Shown in pieces: positions 25,198-34,162 of a DNA stretch of 64,000 nt. The translations under genes were made by a program, and so were the position numbers. The notes below the pieces were generated by a model. The model searched no databases. It saw nothing but the letters and a program-made list of their open reading frames with translations, and was not told the origin of the DNA. The DNA is from Mycobacterium sp. E2733. Lineage in GTDB: Bacteria > Actinomycetota > Actinomycetes > Mycobacteriales > Mycobacteriaceae. Within the stretch, counting starts at the first letter, position 1; every line of letters begins with the position of its first letter. Where the stretch lies: assembly GCF_001667585.1 (NCBI RefSeq), contig NZ_LZJZ01000111.1, positions 1 to 64,000 on the forward strand, in the 5' to 3' direction.

Positions 25198-25539
25198 TCA
25201 GGCCTGATACTTCGGGCAGTACGCCCGGATGCTCACGCCCACGAAGTAGCCGGCGTGGTAGCCATCGAGGTGGCTGTTGGTCATCACGTCGTTTGCCACC
25301 TGTTGTGGCGATTCGCCGGACTCGAGTTCTTGACACACCAAATGACCGGACCGGATGGCGGTTTCGGGCGATTCGTAGTTGATGCCCTTGGCCGTCAGCG
25401 CCGCGAGGAAGGCGTCATCGGCGGTGGCGTGGGCGACCGGGGCCGCTCCCAGCGCACCCAGCAACCCCGCCGCCGGGACAACACCGGCAGCCAACAGCAA
25501 CAGCAGAAGGCTGGGGTTGCGTACCTGGGTCCTCGTCAT
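25198..25539 (-). CDS. DUF732 secreted protein, cassette copy 2
   Basis: A 113-aa DUF732 protein: signal peptide with a run of leucines and an AHA cleavage site, then ADDAFLAALTAKGINYESPE, AIRSGHLVCQELESG, NSHLDGYHAGYFVGVSIRAYCP. It is much closer to the 10812-11129 protein than the third DUF732 protein is. The start 25539 follows GGGAG at about 9 nt. It sits directly upstream of the second CSC-motif gene, repeating the order and spacing of copy 1. Confidence 0.77.
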   Translation of the reverse strand: MTRTQVRNPSLLLLLLAAGVVPAAGLLGALGAAPVAHATADDAFLAALTAKGINYESPETAIRSGHLVCQELESGESPQQVANDVMTNSHLDGYHAGYFVGVSIRAYCPKYQA

Positions 25540-25700
25540 TTCTGATACTCCCGTGACATCGAAGTGCCGTTGCTCGTTGACCGCGGGGGCTGCCCGAATA
25601 TTTGCACGTTGCCGCGCCGCACGGTGCAGGATCAACGATATTGCGATCATCGCCACACCCAGGTTTGCTCCGGCGTCGGCTCCGTCGGTGTATTGACGAT

Positions 25701-26618
25701 ATGCCGTACGTGCGTTGGTTGTCAGTGGCCCTGGTGGCGGTGTGCCTGGCGGGATGTGGTGTGCGCCATGTGTCGGCGGCCACGGCTCGGGATGCTTCCG
25801 GGACGTTCCGCTCCGGTGGCATGGATCGAACTTACCTGCTGCACATGCCGCCGGGTAGCCCGGTCGGTCTGGTGCTGAGCCTGCACGGCGGCGGCGGTAC
25901 CGGCAACGGGCAGCGTGGGCTGACCGGATTCGACGCCGTCGCCGACGCCCACAACCTGCTCGTGGTCTATCCCGACGGTTACGACAAGAGCTGGGCCGAC
26001 GGGCGGGGGGCCTCGCCGGCGGATCGCCGGCACATCGACGACGTCGGCTTCCTGGTGGGCCTGGTGGGCAAGGTGCAGAACGACTACGGCATCGCCCCCG
26101 GGCACGTTTTCGTCACCGGGATGTCGAACGGGGGCTTCATGTCCAACCGGCTGGCGTGCGACCGCGCCGACGTGTTCGCCGCGGTCGCGCCCGTTGCGGG
26201 CACCTTGGGCGTCGGAGTGGCGTGCAATCCGTCGCGGCCGGTGTCGGTCTGGGAGGCCCACGGCACGGCCGATCCGCTGGTCCCGTTCAAAGGCGGGGCC
26301 GTGCGTGGCCGGGGCGGGGTGAGCCACTCCATCTCCGCCCCCACCATGGTGAACAAGTGGCGTTCGGCGGATGGTTGCCAAGGCGACCCCTCGGTGCAGG
26401 CACTGCCCAACGTCGGGGACGGCACCGTCGTGCACCGCTTCGACTCCACGGCGTGTACCGCGTCCACCGAGGTGATCTTCTACCAGATCGACAGCGGCGG
26501 GCACACCTGGCCGGGCGGCCGGCAATACCTGCCCAAGGCCATCATCGGGCCCACCACCCGCGCGCTCGACGGGTCGGAGGCCATCGCGGAGTTCTTTTTG
26601 GCGCACGCCCGGGACTAG
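25701..26618 (+). CDS. lpqC: LpqC-like lipoprotein esterase (PHB depolymerase family)
   Basis: A 305-aa lipoprotein. The signal peptide ends in the lipobox LAGC (residues about 14-17). The mature part is a polyhydroxybutyrate-depolymerase/feruloyl-esterase fold: oxyanion region LHGGGGTG, nucleophile elbow GMSNGG, Asp in HGTADPLVPF, and His in GGHTWPGG. Length and neighbourhood (nei2, lhr) match M. tuberculosis LpqC (Rv3298c). It is expected to be anchored to the outer face of the plasma membrane and to cleave an ester substrate not known from sequence. The start ATG 25701 gives a compact lipoprotein signal. Confidence 0.9.
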   Translation: MPYVRWLSVALVAVCLAGCGVRHVSAATARDASGTFRSGGMDRTYLLHMPPGSPVGLVLSLHGGGGTGNGQRGLTGFDAVADAHNLLVVYPDGYDKSWADGRGASPADRRHIDDVGFLVGLVGKVQNDYGIAPGHVFVTGMSNGGFMSNRLACDRADVFAAVAPVAGTLGVGVACNPSRPVSVWEAHGTADPLVPFKGGAVRGRGGVSHSISAPTMVNKWRSADGCQGDPSVQALPNVGDGTVVHRFDSTACTASTEVIFYQIDSGGHTWPGGRQYLPKAIIGPTTRALDGSEAIAEFFLAHARD

Positions 26619-26630
26619 TGGCGCGGCGCG

Positions 26631-27386
26631 TCAGCGCTGGCAGGACGGGCACCAGTACGTGACCCGTTCCCCGGACTCGTCGTAGTTGATCCGGGTGCCA
26701 CAGCGACGGCACGCCTGCCCTGCGCGCCCGTAGACCCACAGCTGCCGCCCGGCCCGGGTGTCACCGGTGGTGCAGCGATTCCAGCGAAACCGGTTCAGCC
26801 ACAACATGTCCCGGGCGCGGGCGGCAAGCCGACGCGGGTCGGCGACCGCGCTCACCGGTGCGGTGGGCAGGTGTCCGCTGACGAAACACAGCTCGTTGCA
26901 ATAGACATTGCCGATGCCCGCCAGCACTCGCTGGTCGAGCAGCGCCTGGGCGAGCGGTCGGTCCGGTTGGGCCGCCAGGTTGGTGGCGGCGACCGTGGCG
27001 TCCCAGTCTTCGCCCAGCAGGTCGGGCCCCAGATGCGCGACGGCCTCCCCGTCGCGGTCGCGCTCCAGGATCTCCAGGACGCCCAGGTCCACGCCGACGG
27101 CGCGGACAGTGCCGGCTTCCAGGACGATCCGTGCCCGGTGATCGACTCGCACAGGCCGGTCGCCGACCCGCCAGCTGCCGTCCATCTTCAGGTGTGAATG
27201 GATGCTGGCCCGGCCCACCCGGATGAACAGGTGCTTGCCCCGGCTCACTACCTCGTCGACCGTCTGCCCGGTGAGGTCGACGGTCGCATACCGGGGGACG
27301 CGAACGTCGCAGCGGGTGAGGGTGCGCCCGGCCAACCGTTCGCGCAGCACGGCGGCGGTGTGCCAGACGGTGTCTCCTTCCGGCAT
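26631..27386 (-). CDS. nei2: Endonuclease VIII-type DNA glycosylase (Nei2)
   Basis: A 251-aa Fpg/Nei glycosylase. The catalytic N-terminus is PEGDTV after Met removal (Pro2 nucleophile, Glu3). The helix-two-turn-helix (QALLDQRVLAGIGNVYCNE) and a C-terminal zinc finger (CRRCG ... WCPSC) are present. It excises oxidised pyrimidines and cleaves the AP site. It starts 2 bp after the lhr stop and probably is co-transcribed; mycobacterial Lhr and Nei belong to DNA-repair functions. The longer upstream frame is a shadow of lhr. Confidence 0.93.
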   Translation of the reverse strand: MPEGDTVWHTAAVLRERLAGRTLTRCDVRVPRYATVDLTGQTVDEVVSRGKHLFIRVGRASIHSHLKMDGSWRVGDRPVRVDHRARIVLEAGTVRAVGVDLGVLEILERDRDGEAVAHLGPDLLGEDWDATVAATNLAAQPDRPLAQALLDQRVLAGIGNVYCNELCFVSGHLPTAPVSAVADPRRLAARARDMLWLNRFRWNRCTTGDTRAGRQLWVYGRAGQACRRCGTRINYDESGERVTYWCPSCQR

Positions 27387-27388
27387 GG

Positions 27389-30300
27389 CTACCGCAGCCG
27401 CAGTCCGCGTGGTGTGCGGGCGAAGCCCGCCTCCTGCAAGCCGTCCGCCACCCCGCCGCGGCCGTGTTCGGGTTGCAGCGCCGGCACCCCGTCGATCCGC
27501 TCGACGAGGATCGATGCGACACGCCGGGAGGCGACCAGCTCGGCCAGCGCCGCGGCCGCCGCGTGATGGGCCGCCGGGTCGTCGGTGAAGGTGAGCATTG
27601 ACCGTCCGCCGCGCTCGAGGAACCAGGCCAGGTGGCCGTCCACCAGCACGACGAGCGCCCCGGCCTTGCGGCCCGGCCGCGCGTTCTCCCCGCCGGACGC
27701 CGGCCACGGCAGTGCGGCGCCGTAGGGATTGGCCGGGTCGGCGGCGGCCAGCACGACCGCCCGGTATTCCGGTCGCTCGGGGTCGATCCCGTCGCTGTAG
27801 CTGCGCAGCCGGTCGACGGTCGAGGCGACGGCGAACTGCGCGCCGCCCAGCGACTCGACGAAGTAGCCGCGCTGGCATCGGCCGGCCTCCTCGAAGGTGC
27901 TCAGCACCTTGTAGAGCGTGGCGAACCCGCCAGTGACGCCCTCGGCCGCGACCGCGCCCCTGGTCAGCACCCCATGGCGGCCCAGCAGCAACTCCGCCTG
28001 GTAGTGGGCGCGCACCGTGGAATCGGGTTCGGGTGGCGGCAGCGCCGACCACCGGCCCGCCACCGTCGGGTCGGCGGGCCGGGATTGCGCGTGCGCCACT
28101 CTGTATCGGCTCAGGCGCGGCGGGCGGTGTGACCGGTGCGCCGGGGCGGAGCGCTTGCGGCTGCCCACGCCGCCGAGCACGGCGCGCACCGGAGCGAACG
28201 TGTCACCGGTGACCCACCCGGCCCAAATCAGCTCCCACAGCGCGGCTTTGAGTTCCGCATCGGGGATCCCGCTCTGGGCCAGCTGACGGAAGAAGTACGC
28301 GCCGCCGCCGGCCAGCGTGTCCAGGATCGCGCGGTGGGCATCGGTGAAGTCGATCTCGACGGGCCCGGCCAGCGTCAAGGACGCGGAATCGCTCACGTGT
28401 AGCGCGACCCAGCCGTCGCTCGCCGAAATCGACCCCGCGCCCGACCAGGTCACCTCCCCGGTGGCGAGCAGCTCGTCGAGCATGGCGGGGGAGTAGTCCC
28501 GGACCCGGGGGCCCAGCACCAGCGGTTCGATCGCCGAGGCCGGCATCCGGACACCGGCCAGCTGGTCGACCACCGACATCAGCCCGTCCAGCCCCGAGCA
28601 GCCCGTCGAACCGGGCGAGGCCACCCGGTGCCAGGCCGGCAGGAACCGGCCGTACGCGGCGGTGCTCACCGGTTCGACCTGCGCGCGCAGGGCCGCCAGC
28701 GAACGCCGCCGCAACACGCGCAACACGTCGGCGTCACACCACTGTTCGGCCGCGGACGCCCCGGCGGTTTCCGGGGCGGCGACGAAGTCACCGCGTACCA
28801 GCCGGCCTTGAGAACTGGAGGGGTCGGACAGCCGGCCGAGCACGTCGGCCGTCACCCGCAGCCCCAGCCCGAACCGGGCGGCCGCCGCCGCGGTGGTGAA
28901 CGGGGTGTGGGTGCGCGCGTACCGGCCCAGCAGCTCGCCCAGCGGGTCGGCCACCGCCTCGGTGAAGGCGGCCGGAACGCCCAGCGGAACGGGCGCCCCC
29001 ACCCCGTCGCGCAGCCGGCCGATGTCCTCGATGGCCGCCCACCAGCTGCGGCCGGCGAACGACACGGGCAGCGCCCGCCGGGCCGCGAGCAGCCCTTCGA
29101 GCCAGCCGCCCACCTCGGCGCCGCCGGCCCGGGCGGCGACCTCCTCCTCGGTCATCGGACCCAGCAGCCGCAGCAGGTCCGCGACGCCTTCGGCGTCGCG
29201 CGCGGCCCGGTCCGCGGACAGGTGCTGCAACTGGCGGCCGGTCGCGGCGATGACGTCCGGGTCGAGCAGCTCGCGCAGCTCGACCCGGCCGAGCAGCTCG
29301 GCCAGCAGCGTGCTGTCCAGTGATAGCGCCGCGGCCCGGCGCTCGGCCAGCGGGGTGTCGCCCTCGTACATGAAGGCGCCGACGTAGCCGAACAGTAGGG
29401 ACGCCGCGAACGGTGAGGGGCGCGCCGTTTCCGCTTCGGCAACCCGCACCTTGCGCTGGGCGATGCCGGCCATCAGCGCGACCAGGGCGGGCACGTCGTA
29501 CACGTCCTGCAGGCATTCGCGGATGGTCTCCAGCACAACCGGGAAGTCGGGGTATTTGCGGGCCACGTCCAGCAGCTGGGCGGCCCGCTGGCGCTGGTGC
29601 CACAGCGGCGACCGCTTACCCGGGTGCCGGCGGGGCAGCAGCAGCGCGCGGGCCGCGCACTCCCGGAACCGCGACGCGAACAGCGCCGAACCGCCGACCT
29701 CGGCGGTGACGATGGGGTCGATCTCGTCGGCGTCGAAGACGAACAGCTCGGCGCCGGGCGGGGTCTCACCGGTGTCGGACAGCATGTCCGGCAACCGCAC
29801 CACGATGCCGTCGTCGGAGGCGGTCGGCTTCTCGTCCAGGCCGTAGCGTTCCCGCAGCCGCCGGCCCACCGCCAGCGCCAGCGGCCCGTTCACCCGCAAC
29901 CCGTACGGCGAGTGCAGGATCACCCGCCAGTCGCCCAGTTCGTCGCGGAACCGCTCGACCAGCAGGGTGGTGTCGGTGGGGACCACGCCGGCGGCGGCCC
30001 GCTGCTCGTCCAGCAGCGCCCACATGTTGTCGGTGGCGTAGGCGTCGAAGCCCAGGCCCGCGCACCGCGCGTTGAATGCGTCGCGGTCCAGTCCGGCCAG
30101 CTCGCCGGTGAACGCGCCCAGCGCGGCGCCCAGCTCGGCGGGGCGGCCGGCGTCGTCGCCGCGCCAGAACGGCAGCCGGGCCGGCTGGCCGGGCGCGGGG
30201 ATCACCAGGACCCGGTCGTGAGTGATCTCGGTGATACGCCAGCTGGTGGCGCCCAGCGAGATCACGTCACCGGGCCGGGACTCGTACACCATCTCCTCGT

Positions 30301-31957
30301 CCAGTTCGCCGACGCGCGACGGCTTTTCCGCCTCGCTGGCGAGGTAGACGGTGAACATGCCGCGGTCGGGGATGGCGCCGCCGGAGGTGACGGCCAGCCG
30401 CTGCGCGCCCGGGCGCGCGGTCAGCGTGCCGGTGTCGCGGTCGTAGACCAGGCGGGGACGCAACTCGGCGAACTCGGTCGAGGGGTACTTGCCCGACAGC
30501 AGGTCGAGGGTGGCCTCGTACACGCTGCGCGGCAGTGTCGCGAAGGGGGCGCTGCGGCGCACCGTGTCGAACCACCGGTCGGCGTCCAGCGGCTCCAGCG
30601 CGGCGGCCGCCACCGTCTGTTGCGCCAGGATGTCCAACGGGTTGGCGGGCACCCGCATCGTTTCGATCTCGCCCGCGAGCATCCGCTGCACGGTCACCGC
30701 GCAGCCGATCAGGTCGGTGCGGTGCTTGGGGAACAGCACGCCCTGGGACACCTCGCCGACCTGGTGGCCCGCCCGCCCGATGCGTTGCAGGCCGCTGGCC
30801 ACCGACGGCGGCGCCTCCACCTGGATCACCAGGTCGACCGCGCCCATGTCGATGCCCAGCTCCAGGCTCGACGTCGCCACCACCGCCTTGAGCAGCCCGC
30901 GCTTGAGGTCCTCTTCGACCAGGGCGCGCTGCTCCTTGCTGACCGAGCCGTGGTGGGCGCGCGCCAGTATCGGCTCGGCGCCGTAGGTCTGGCCGCTGCC
31001 CATGAGGTGCGCGGGCGCCCCGCCCGCCACCTTGGGGTTGGTCTCGCTCGACAGGCCCACCCCGCAGCGTTCGGCGTGGATCTCGTTGAGCCGTGCGGTG
31101 AGCCGCTCGGCGAGCCGCCGCGAATTGGCGAACACGATGGTCGAGTTGTGCGCCTCGATCAGGTCGACCAGCCGCGCCTCGACGTCGGGCCAGATGCTGT
31201 TGTCGGCCAGGTTGGCCATGTCGGGCACCGGCACCTGCACCGCCAGCTCGACCGTCTTGGCCGCCCGGGGTGCGACGATGGTGGTCGGTTGCCGTCCGGA
31301 CAGGAACCGGGCGAGCTCTTCGGGTGGGCGCACCGTCGCCGACAACCCGATGCGCTGTGCGGCCGGACCCTCGCGCAGCGCGTCCAGCCGCTCCAGCGAC
31401 AGCGCTAGATGCGCGCCGCGCTTGCCGGCGGCGATGGCGTGGATCTCGTCCACGATCACCGTCCGCACGCCGGCCAGCGTTTCGCGCGCGGCCGAGGTGA
31501 GCATCAGGAACAGCGACTCCGGCGTGGTGATCAGCACGTCGGGCGGACGCGCGATGAGCTGCCGGCGTTCGGCGGGCGGGGTGTCGCCGGAGCGGACGCC
31601 GACGCTGATGTCGGGCGGGGGCAGGCCGCGGCGCTCGGCGATGCGGGTGAGGCCCGCCAGCGGGGTGCGCAGGTTGCGCTCGACGTCGACGGCCAGCGCC
31701 TTGAGCGGGGACACGTAGAGCACGCGGGTGCCGGCCGGCCGCTCGGCCGAGCCGGCGAGCGAGGCGAGGCTGTCCAGCGCCCACAGGAACGCCGCGAGCG
31801 TCTTGCCGGATCCGGTCGGCGCGATCACCAGCGTGTTGTCGCCGTCGGCGATGGCGTCCCAGGCTTCGGCCTGCGCGGCTGTTGGGCCGGCGAATGTGCT
31901 GGTGAACCATTCGCGCGTGGTCGCGCTGAACCGGCCTAACGGGTCACGGGTGGTCAC
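27389..31957 (-). CDS. lhr: Lhr ATP-dependent DNA helicase
   Basis: A 1522-aa superfamily-2 helicase. N-terminal RecA-like domains carry APTGSGKTLAAF (Walker A), VIVDEIHAI (DEIH box), LSATVRPPEEL, ATSSLELGIDMG and LQRIGRAGHQ, followed by the winged-helix and the long Lhr-specific C-terminal region. Mycobacterial Lhr is a 3'-5' ssDNA translocase and helicase used in DNA repair. The start is set at GTG 31957 (TTRDPLGRFS), which gives a length close to Rv3296 (about 1513 aa); the open frame continues upstream to 32146 through the tetR gene region. First gene of the lhr-nei2 pair. Confidence 0.93.
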   Translation of the reverse strand: MTTRDPLGRFSATTREWFTSTFAGPTAAQAEAWDAIADGDNTLVIAPTGSGKTLAAFLWALDSLASLAGSAERPAGTRVLYVSPLKALAVDVERNLRTPLAGLTRIAERRGLPPPDISVGVRSGDTPPAERRQLIARPPDVLITTPESLFLMLTSAARETLAGVRTVIVDEIHAIAAGKRGAHLALSLERLDALREGPAAQRIGLSATVRPPEELARFLSGRQPTTIVAPRAAKTVELAVQVPVPDMANLADNSIWPDVEARLVDLIEAHNSTIVFANSRRLAERLTARLNEIHAERCGVGLSSETNPKVAGGAPAHLMGSGQTYGAEPILARAHHGSVSKEQRALVEEDLKRGLLKAVVATSSLELGIDMGAVDLVIQVEAPPSVASGLQRIGRAGHQVGEVSQGVLFPKHRTDLIGCAVTVQRMLAGEIETMRVPANPLDILAQQTVAAAALEPLDADRWFDTVRRSAPFATLPRSVYEATLDLLSGKYPSTEFAELRPRLVYDRDTGTLTARPGAQRLAVTSGGAIPDRGMFTVYLASEAEKPSRVGELDEEMVYESRPGDVISLGATSWRITEITHDRVLVIPAPGQPARLPFWRGDDAGRPAELGAALGAFTGELAGLDRDAFNARCAGLGFDAYATDNMWALLDEQRAAAGVVPTDTTLLVERFRDELGDWRVILHSPYGLRVNGPLALAVGRRLRERYGLDEKPTASDDGIVVRLPDMLSDTGETPPGAELFVFDADEIDPIVTAEVGGSALFASRFRECAARALLLPRRHPGKRSPLWHQRQRAAQLLDVARKYPDFPVVLETIRECLQDVYDVPALVALMAGIAQRKVRVAEAETARPSPFAASLLFGYVGAFMYEGDTPLAERRAAALSLDSTLLAELLGRVELRELLDPDVIAATGRQLQHLSADRAARDAEGVADLLRLLGPMTEEEVAARAGGAEVGGWLEGLLAARRALPVSFAGRSWWAAIEDIGRLRDGVGAPVPLGVPAAFTEAVADPLGELLGRYARTHTPFTTAAAAARFGLGLRVTADVLGRLSDPSSSQGRLVRGDFVAAPETAGASAAEQWCDADVLRVLRRRSLAALRAQVEPVSTAAYGRFLPAWHRVASPGSTGCSGLDGLMSVVDQLAGVRMPASAIEPLVLGPRVRDYSPAMLDELLATGEVTWSGAGSISASDGWVALHVSDSASLTLAGPVEIDFTDAHRAILDTLAGGGAYFFRQLAQSGIPDAELKAALWELIWAGWVTGDTFAPVRAVLGGVGSRKRSAPAHRSHRPPRLSRYRVAHAQSRPADPTVAGRWSALPPPEPDSTVRAHYQAELLLGRHGVLTRGAVAAEGVTGGFATLYKVLSTFEEAGRCQRGYFVESLGGAQFAVASTVDRLRSYSDGIDPERPEYRAVVLAAADPANPYGAALPWPASGGENARPGRKAGALVVLVDGHLAWFLERGGRSMLTFTDDPAAHHAAAAALAELVASRRVASILVERIDGVPALQPEHGRGGVADGLQEAGFARTPRGLRLR

Positions 31958-31995
31958 CTCACCATGGTGCCAAGGCGTACCGACAAGGGCGCTGG

Positions 31996-32667
31996 CTAGC
32001 GCGGCTGGATTCGGGCCGTCGCCATCGCGTGGGACAGCTCCTCGGGTATCTCCGGCACCCGGGCGATGGCGTCGAACAGTGAGTGCGCGCAGGCGTCGGC
32101 CAGGCGTTCGGCGTTGATCGTGGGATCGATGATGCGCTGGCGGCACAGCTCGAAGGTGAACGCCAGCCAGCCGTGACAGATCACCCGCAGGTCGCGGTCG
32201 ACCTCCGTTTCCAGCTTCGCCCCGGAGATGTTCGCCACCAGGTCGTGGATGCGGCTCATGATGTGTTCGAGCTGGCGGTTCTTGGCTTCGTCGTCGACGC
32301 CCAGCAGAACCGGGTCGGACCGGCCCAGCCCCACGTAGGCGGCCCAGGCGGCCTCCGGATTCTGCTCGTGGTAGGCCATGTAGGCCATGACCCCGGTCCG
32401 CACCTCTTCGTACATGGTGAGGCCGGTGGCGTCGTCCATGTTGGTGGTCTCGTACAGCCGGTCGGCCTCGTCCTTGACCACCGCGGCGAAGAAGGCGCGC
32501 TTGTCGGGGAAGTAGTGATACATCAGCGCCCGGGACACTCCGGCGCGCTCGGCGATCTCGTCGATCCGCACTTCGTCGTAAGGTCGCTTTCCGAAGACTT
32601 CGGCCCCCAAAGCGAGCAGCTCAGCGCGTCGATCCTCGGGGGATAACCGCCTTCGGCCTGTCGGCAT
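31996..32667 (-). CDS. TetR/AcrR family regulator (Rv3295-like)
   Basis: A 223-aa repressor-type protein. The N-terminal helix-turn-helix spans about residues 12-58 (IDEIAERAGVSRALMYHYFPDKRAFF) and an all-helical ligand domain follows. Size and place match Rv3295. It is 38 bp upstream of lhr on the same strand, so it may be in the same transcript, and it may control lhr-nei2 or itself. Start ATG 32667 is chosen because the family begins MPTGRRRLSPEDRR; the frame extends upstream without homology. Confidence 0.88.
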   Translation of the reverse strand: MPTGRRRLSPEDRRAELLALGAEVFGKRPYDEVRIDEIAERAGVSRALMYHYFPDKRAFFAAVVKDEADRLYETTNMDDATGLTMYEEVRTGVMAYMAYHEQNPEAAWAAYVGLGRSDPVLLGVDDEAKNRQLEHIMSRIHDLVANISGAKLETEVDRDLRVICHGWLAFTFELCRQRIIDPTINAERLADACAHSLFDAIARVPEIPEELSHAMATARIQPR

Positions 32668-32821
32668 GTGAGAGATAGTACTCACCGGCGCCGAGACACC
32701 AACCATAATCTGTCTATCCCGGCTCTGCGCCCACGGTCGGCGCCGATCCATCCGAATAATTGACGGTGTGGACGATTTTCGCGGCGGGCGGGCTTTTGCG
32801 GGCAGGACCCAGGACTGAGCC

Positions 32822-32847
32822 GTTTTGCCGGGTTTGCCGATGGGTAT
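32822..32847 (+). promoter_or_regulatory. SigF-type promoter upstream of the Rv3289c-like gene
   Basis: GTTTT (32822-32826), a 15-bp spacer, and GGGTAT (32842-32847) match the mycobacterial SigF consensus GTTT-N15-17-GGGTAT. The next gene starts at 32985, giving an untranslated leader of about 130 nt. It sits in the 317-bp gap between tetR and that gene and is the main feature of that gap. Confidence 0.6.
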
Positions 32848-32984
32848 GTGTCCCCATGCGAATTCCGCAAGGGCCAGCGGGATTGCGGCGCCTGGCCGCC
32901 GGACAATCCGACATCGCGCGGTAACTATTGCGACGCGGCAAACGATGAACAAAACACTGATTACCCGGAGCATGAGGGGTACGG

Positions 32985-33368
32985 ATGCACAAAGCGGATG
33001 AGCGGTCGGGTGGTGATCGCTTGGGGCAGGAAGACGGCGAGGTGCGTGCCGCCATCCGGTTCGCAGTGGTGGCAGCGACCGTGGCGGTCGGCTTCCTGGT
33101 CATGGCCGCGCTGTGGGTCAGCACCTGCCCCGGCAACGGCGTGGACACGGCGGCGTGCGGCACGCCGCAGCGGACATTGCTGGCCCTGGGGGGACCGCTG
33201 ATCCTGCTGGCGGGCGGGCTCTGGGCGTTCCTGCGGACCTATCGCGTATGGAAGGCGCAGGGCACCTGGTGGGGATGGCACGGCGCCGGCTGGTTTCTGT
33301 TCACCCTGATGGTGCTGATGGTCGCCCTGGGCGTGGCCCCGATCGCCGGCCCCGCGCTGACCCTCTGA
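32985..33368 (+). CDS. Small membrane protein (Rv3289c-like)
   Basis: A 127-aa integral membrane protein with about three TM helices (near 25-45, 63-83 and 103-122) and a hydrophilic N-terminus. Two cysteines (STCPG, AACGT) lie in the first outside loop. Position and length match M. tuberculosis Rv3289c, the start of the sigF region. A SigF-type promoter lies upstream, so it is probably a SigF-dependent stress gene. Molecular function unknown. Confidence 0.75.
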   Translation: MHKADERSGGDRLGQEDGEVRAAIRFAVVAATVAVGFLVMAALWVSTCPGNGVDTAACGTPQRTLLALGGPLILLAGGLWAFLRTYRVWKAQGTWWGWHGAGWFLFTLMVLMVALGVAPIAGPALTL

Positions 33369-33460
33369 CTGGGTCTCGCCAAAAGCCTTTCCGGGGATCT
33401 ACCGTTGATGGTGCAACCCGTATTGAGCTGCGCATTGAGTCATCTCCACTAGGAGCAGCC

Positions 33461-33772
33461 ATGGGAGACACATTTCACGACCCCGTCGACCATCTGAGGA
33501 CAACGCGGCCGCTCGCCGGCGAGTCGCTGATCGACGTACTGCACTGGCCCGGCTACCTGCTGGTGGTGGTCGGTGTGATCGGAGGATCCGGAAGCCTGTC
33601 GGCCTTCGGCACCGGGCATTATCACGAGGGCATGACCGCGGGCGTCCTGGCGATCATCGCCGCGGTCCTCGGCTTGGTGTGGGTGGCGATCGAGCACCGG
33701 CGGATCCGCCGGATCGCGGATCGCTGGTACGCCGAGCACCCCGAGGTGGACAGGCAGTGGCCTGCCAGCTAG
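33461..33772 (+). CDS. usfY: UsfY family protein
   Basis: A 103-aa protein with AGGAG 5 nt before ATG 33461. It starts GDTFHDPVDHLRTTRP and then has two TM helices (about 33-50 and 58-78) and a basic, Trp-containing tail. The N-terminal TTRPxAGExxID pattern and its place between the membrane protein and rsbW match UsfY (Rv3288c), a SigF-regulon protein of unknown function. The open frame extends upstream of 33461 but without support. Confidence 0.75.
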   Translation: MGDTFHDPVDHLRTTRPLAGESLIDVLHWPGYLLVVVGVIGGSGSLSAFGTGHYHEGMTAGVLAIIAAVLGLVWVAIEHRRIRRIADRWYAEHPEVDRQWPAS

Positions 33773-33834
33773 GGGCGCTCGCGCCGCGGCGCATGTGAGC
33801 GCCGACCCTTTTTTGCCGGGAAGTAAACGCGGGG

Positions 33835-33860
33835 GGTTACCCGCCTCATCTTGTGGGTAT
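33835..33860 (+). promoter_or_regulatory. SigF-type promoter for rsbW-sigF
   Basis: GGTTAC (33835-33840), a 14-bp spacer, and GGGTAT (33855-33860) resemble the autoregulatory SigF promoter known upstream of usfX-sigF. The transcript would begin around 33868, run about 295 nt to rsbW, and be antisense to the small membrane protein gene at 33906-34055. Confidence 0.6.
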
Positions 33861-33905
33861 CAGGTGTGCACCATGATGAGTGCCGGAAGGGTTGTGTCAG
33901 CGTGG

Positions 33906-34055
33906 TCACCCGATCATGGGGGACAGGAACACGAAGACACCGACATAGATGCCTACAGCGAGAACTACCAATACGACCAGCGCGATCCCGGCGATTTTCG
34001 CCACGCGCTCGAGCCGCCGTGTCAGAACCGTTTCGGTGGTTTCCGGCCCGTCCAT
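33906..34055 (-). CDS. 49-aa single-pass membrane protein, antisense in the usfY-rsbW gap
   Basis: Reading the minus strand gives a 49-aa protein. It starts MDGPETTETVLTRRLERV, then has a strongly hydrophobic helix (about residues 20-44: AGIALVVLVVLAVGIYVG and on), and ends FLSPMIG. The charged N-terminus, basic pre-membrane segment and clean TM helix look like a real small membrane protein. An in-frame GTG lies 12 bp upstream; the ribosome-binding site is weak. It lies wholly inside the predicted leader of the rsbW-sigF transcript, on the opposite strand. I do not recognise a named family. Confidence 0.5.
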   Translation of the reverse strand: MDGPETTETVLTRRLERVAKIAGIALVVLVVLAVGIYVGVFVFLSPMIG

Positions 34056-34162
34056 CTCGGGCCCCACATTCGGCGGACACCATGACTAATCGGCTCGAAC
34101 GTACGGTCCACGGCGGGCCCCGGGGCGGTAGTAGTGTCGGTCAAACATTGCCGGGAGACCAG

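Noticed and set aside
27389..28700. Several plus-strand frames opposite lhr
   Set aside because: Arg/Pro/Gly-rich antisense frames without start signals; codon pattern matches lhr on the other strand.
32833..32847. GGGTTT-GCCGAT-GGGTAT read as the SigF promoter
   Set aside because: The spacing is only 5-6 bp; the GTTTT 15 bp upstream of GGGTAT fits the consensus instead.
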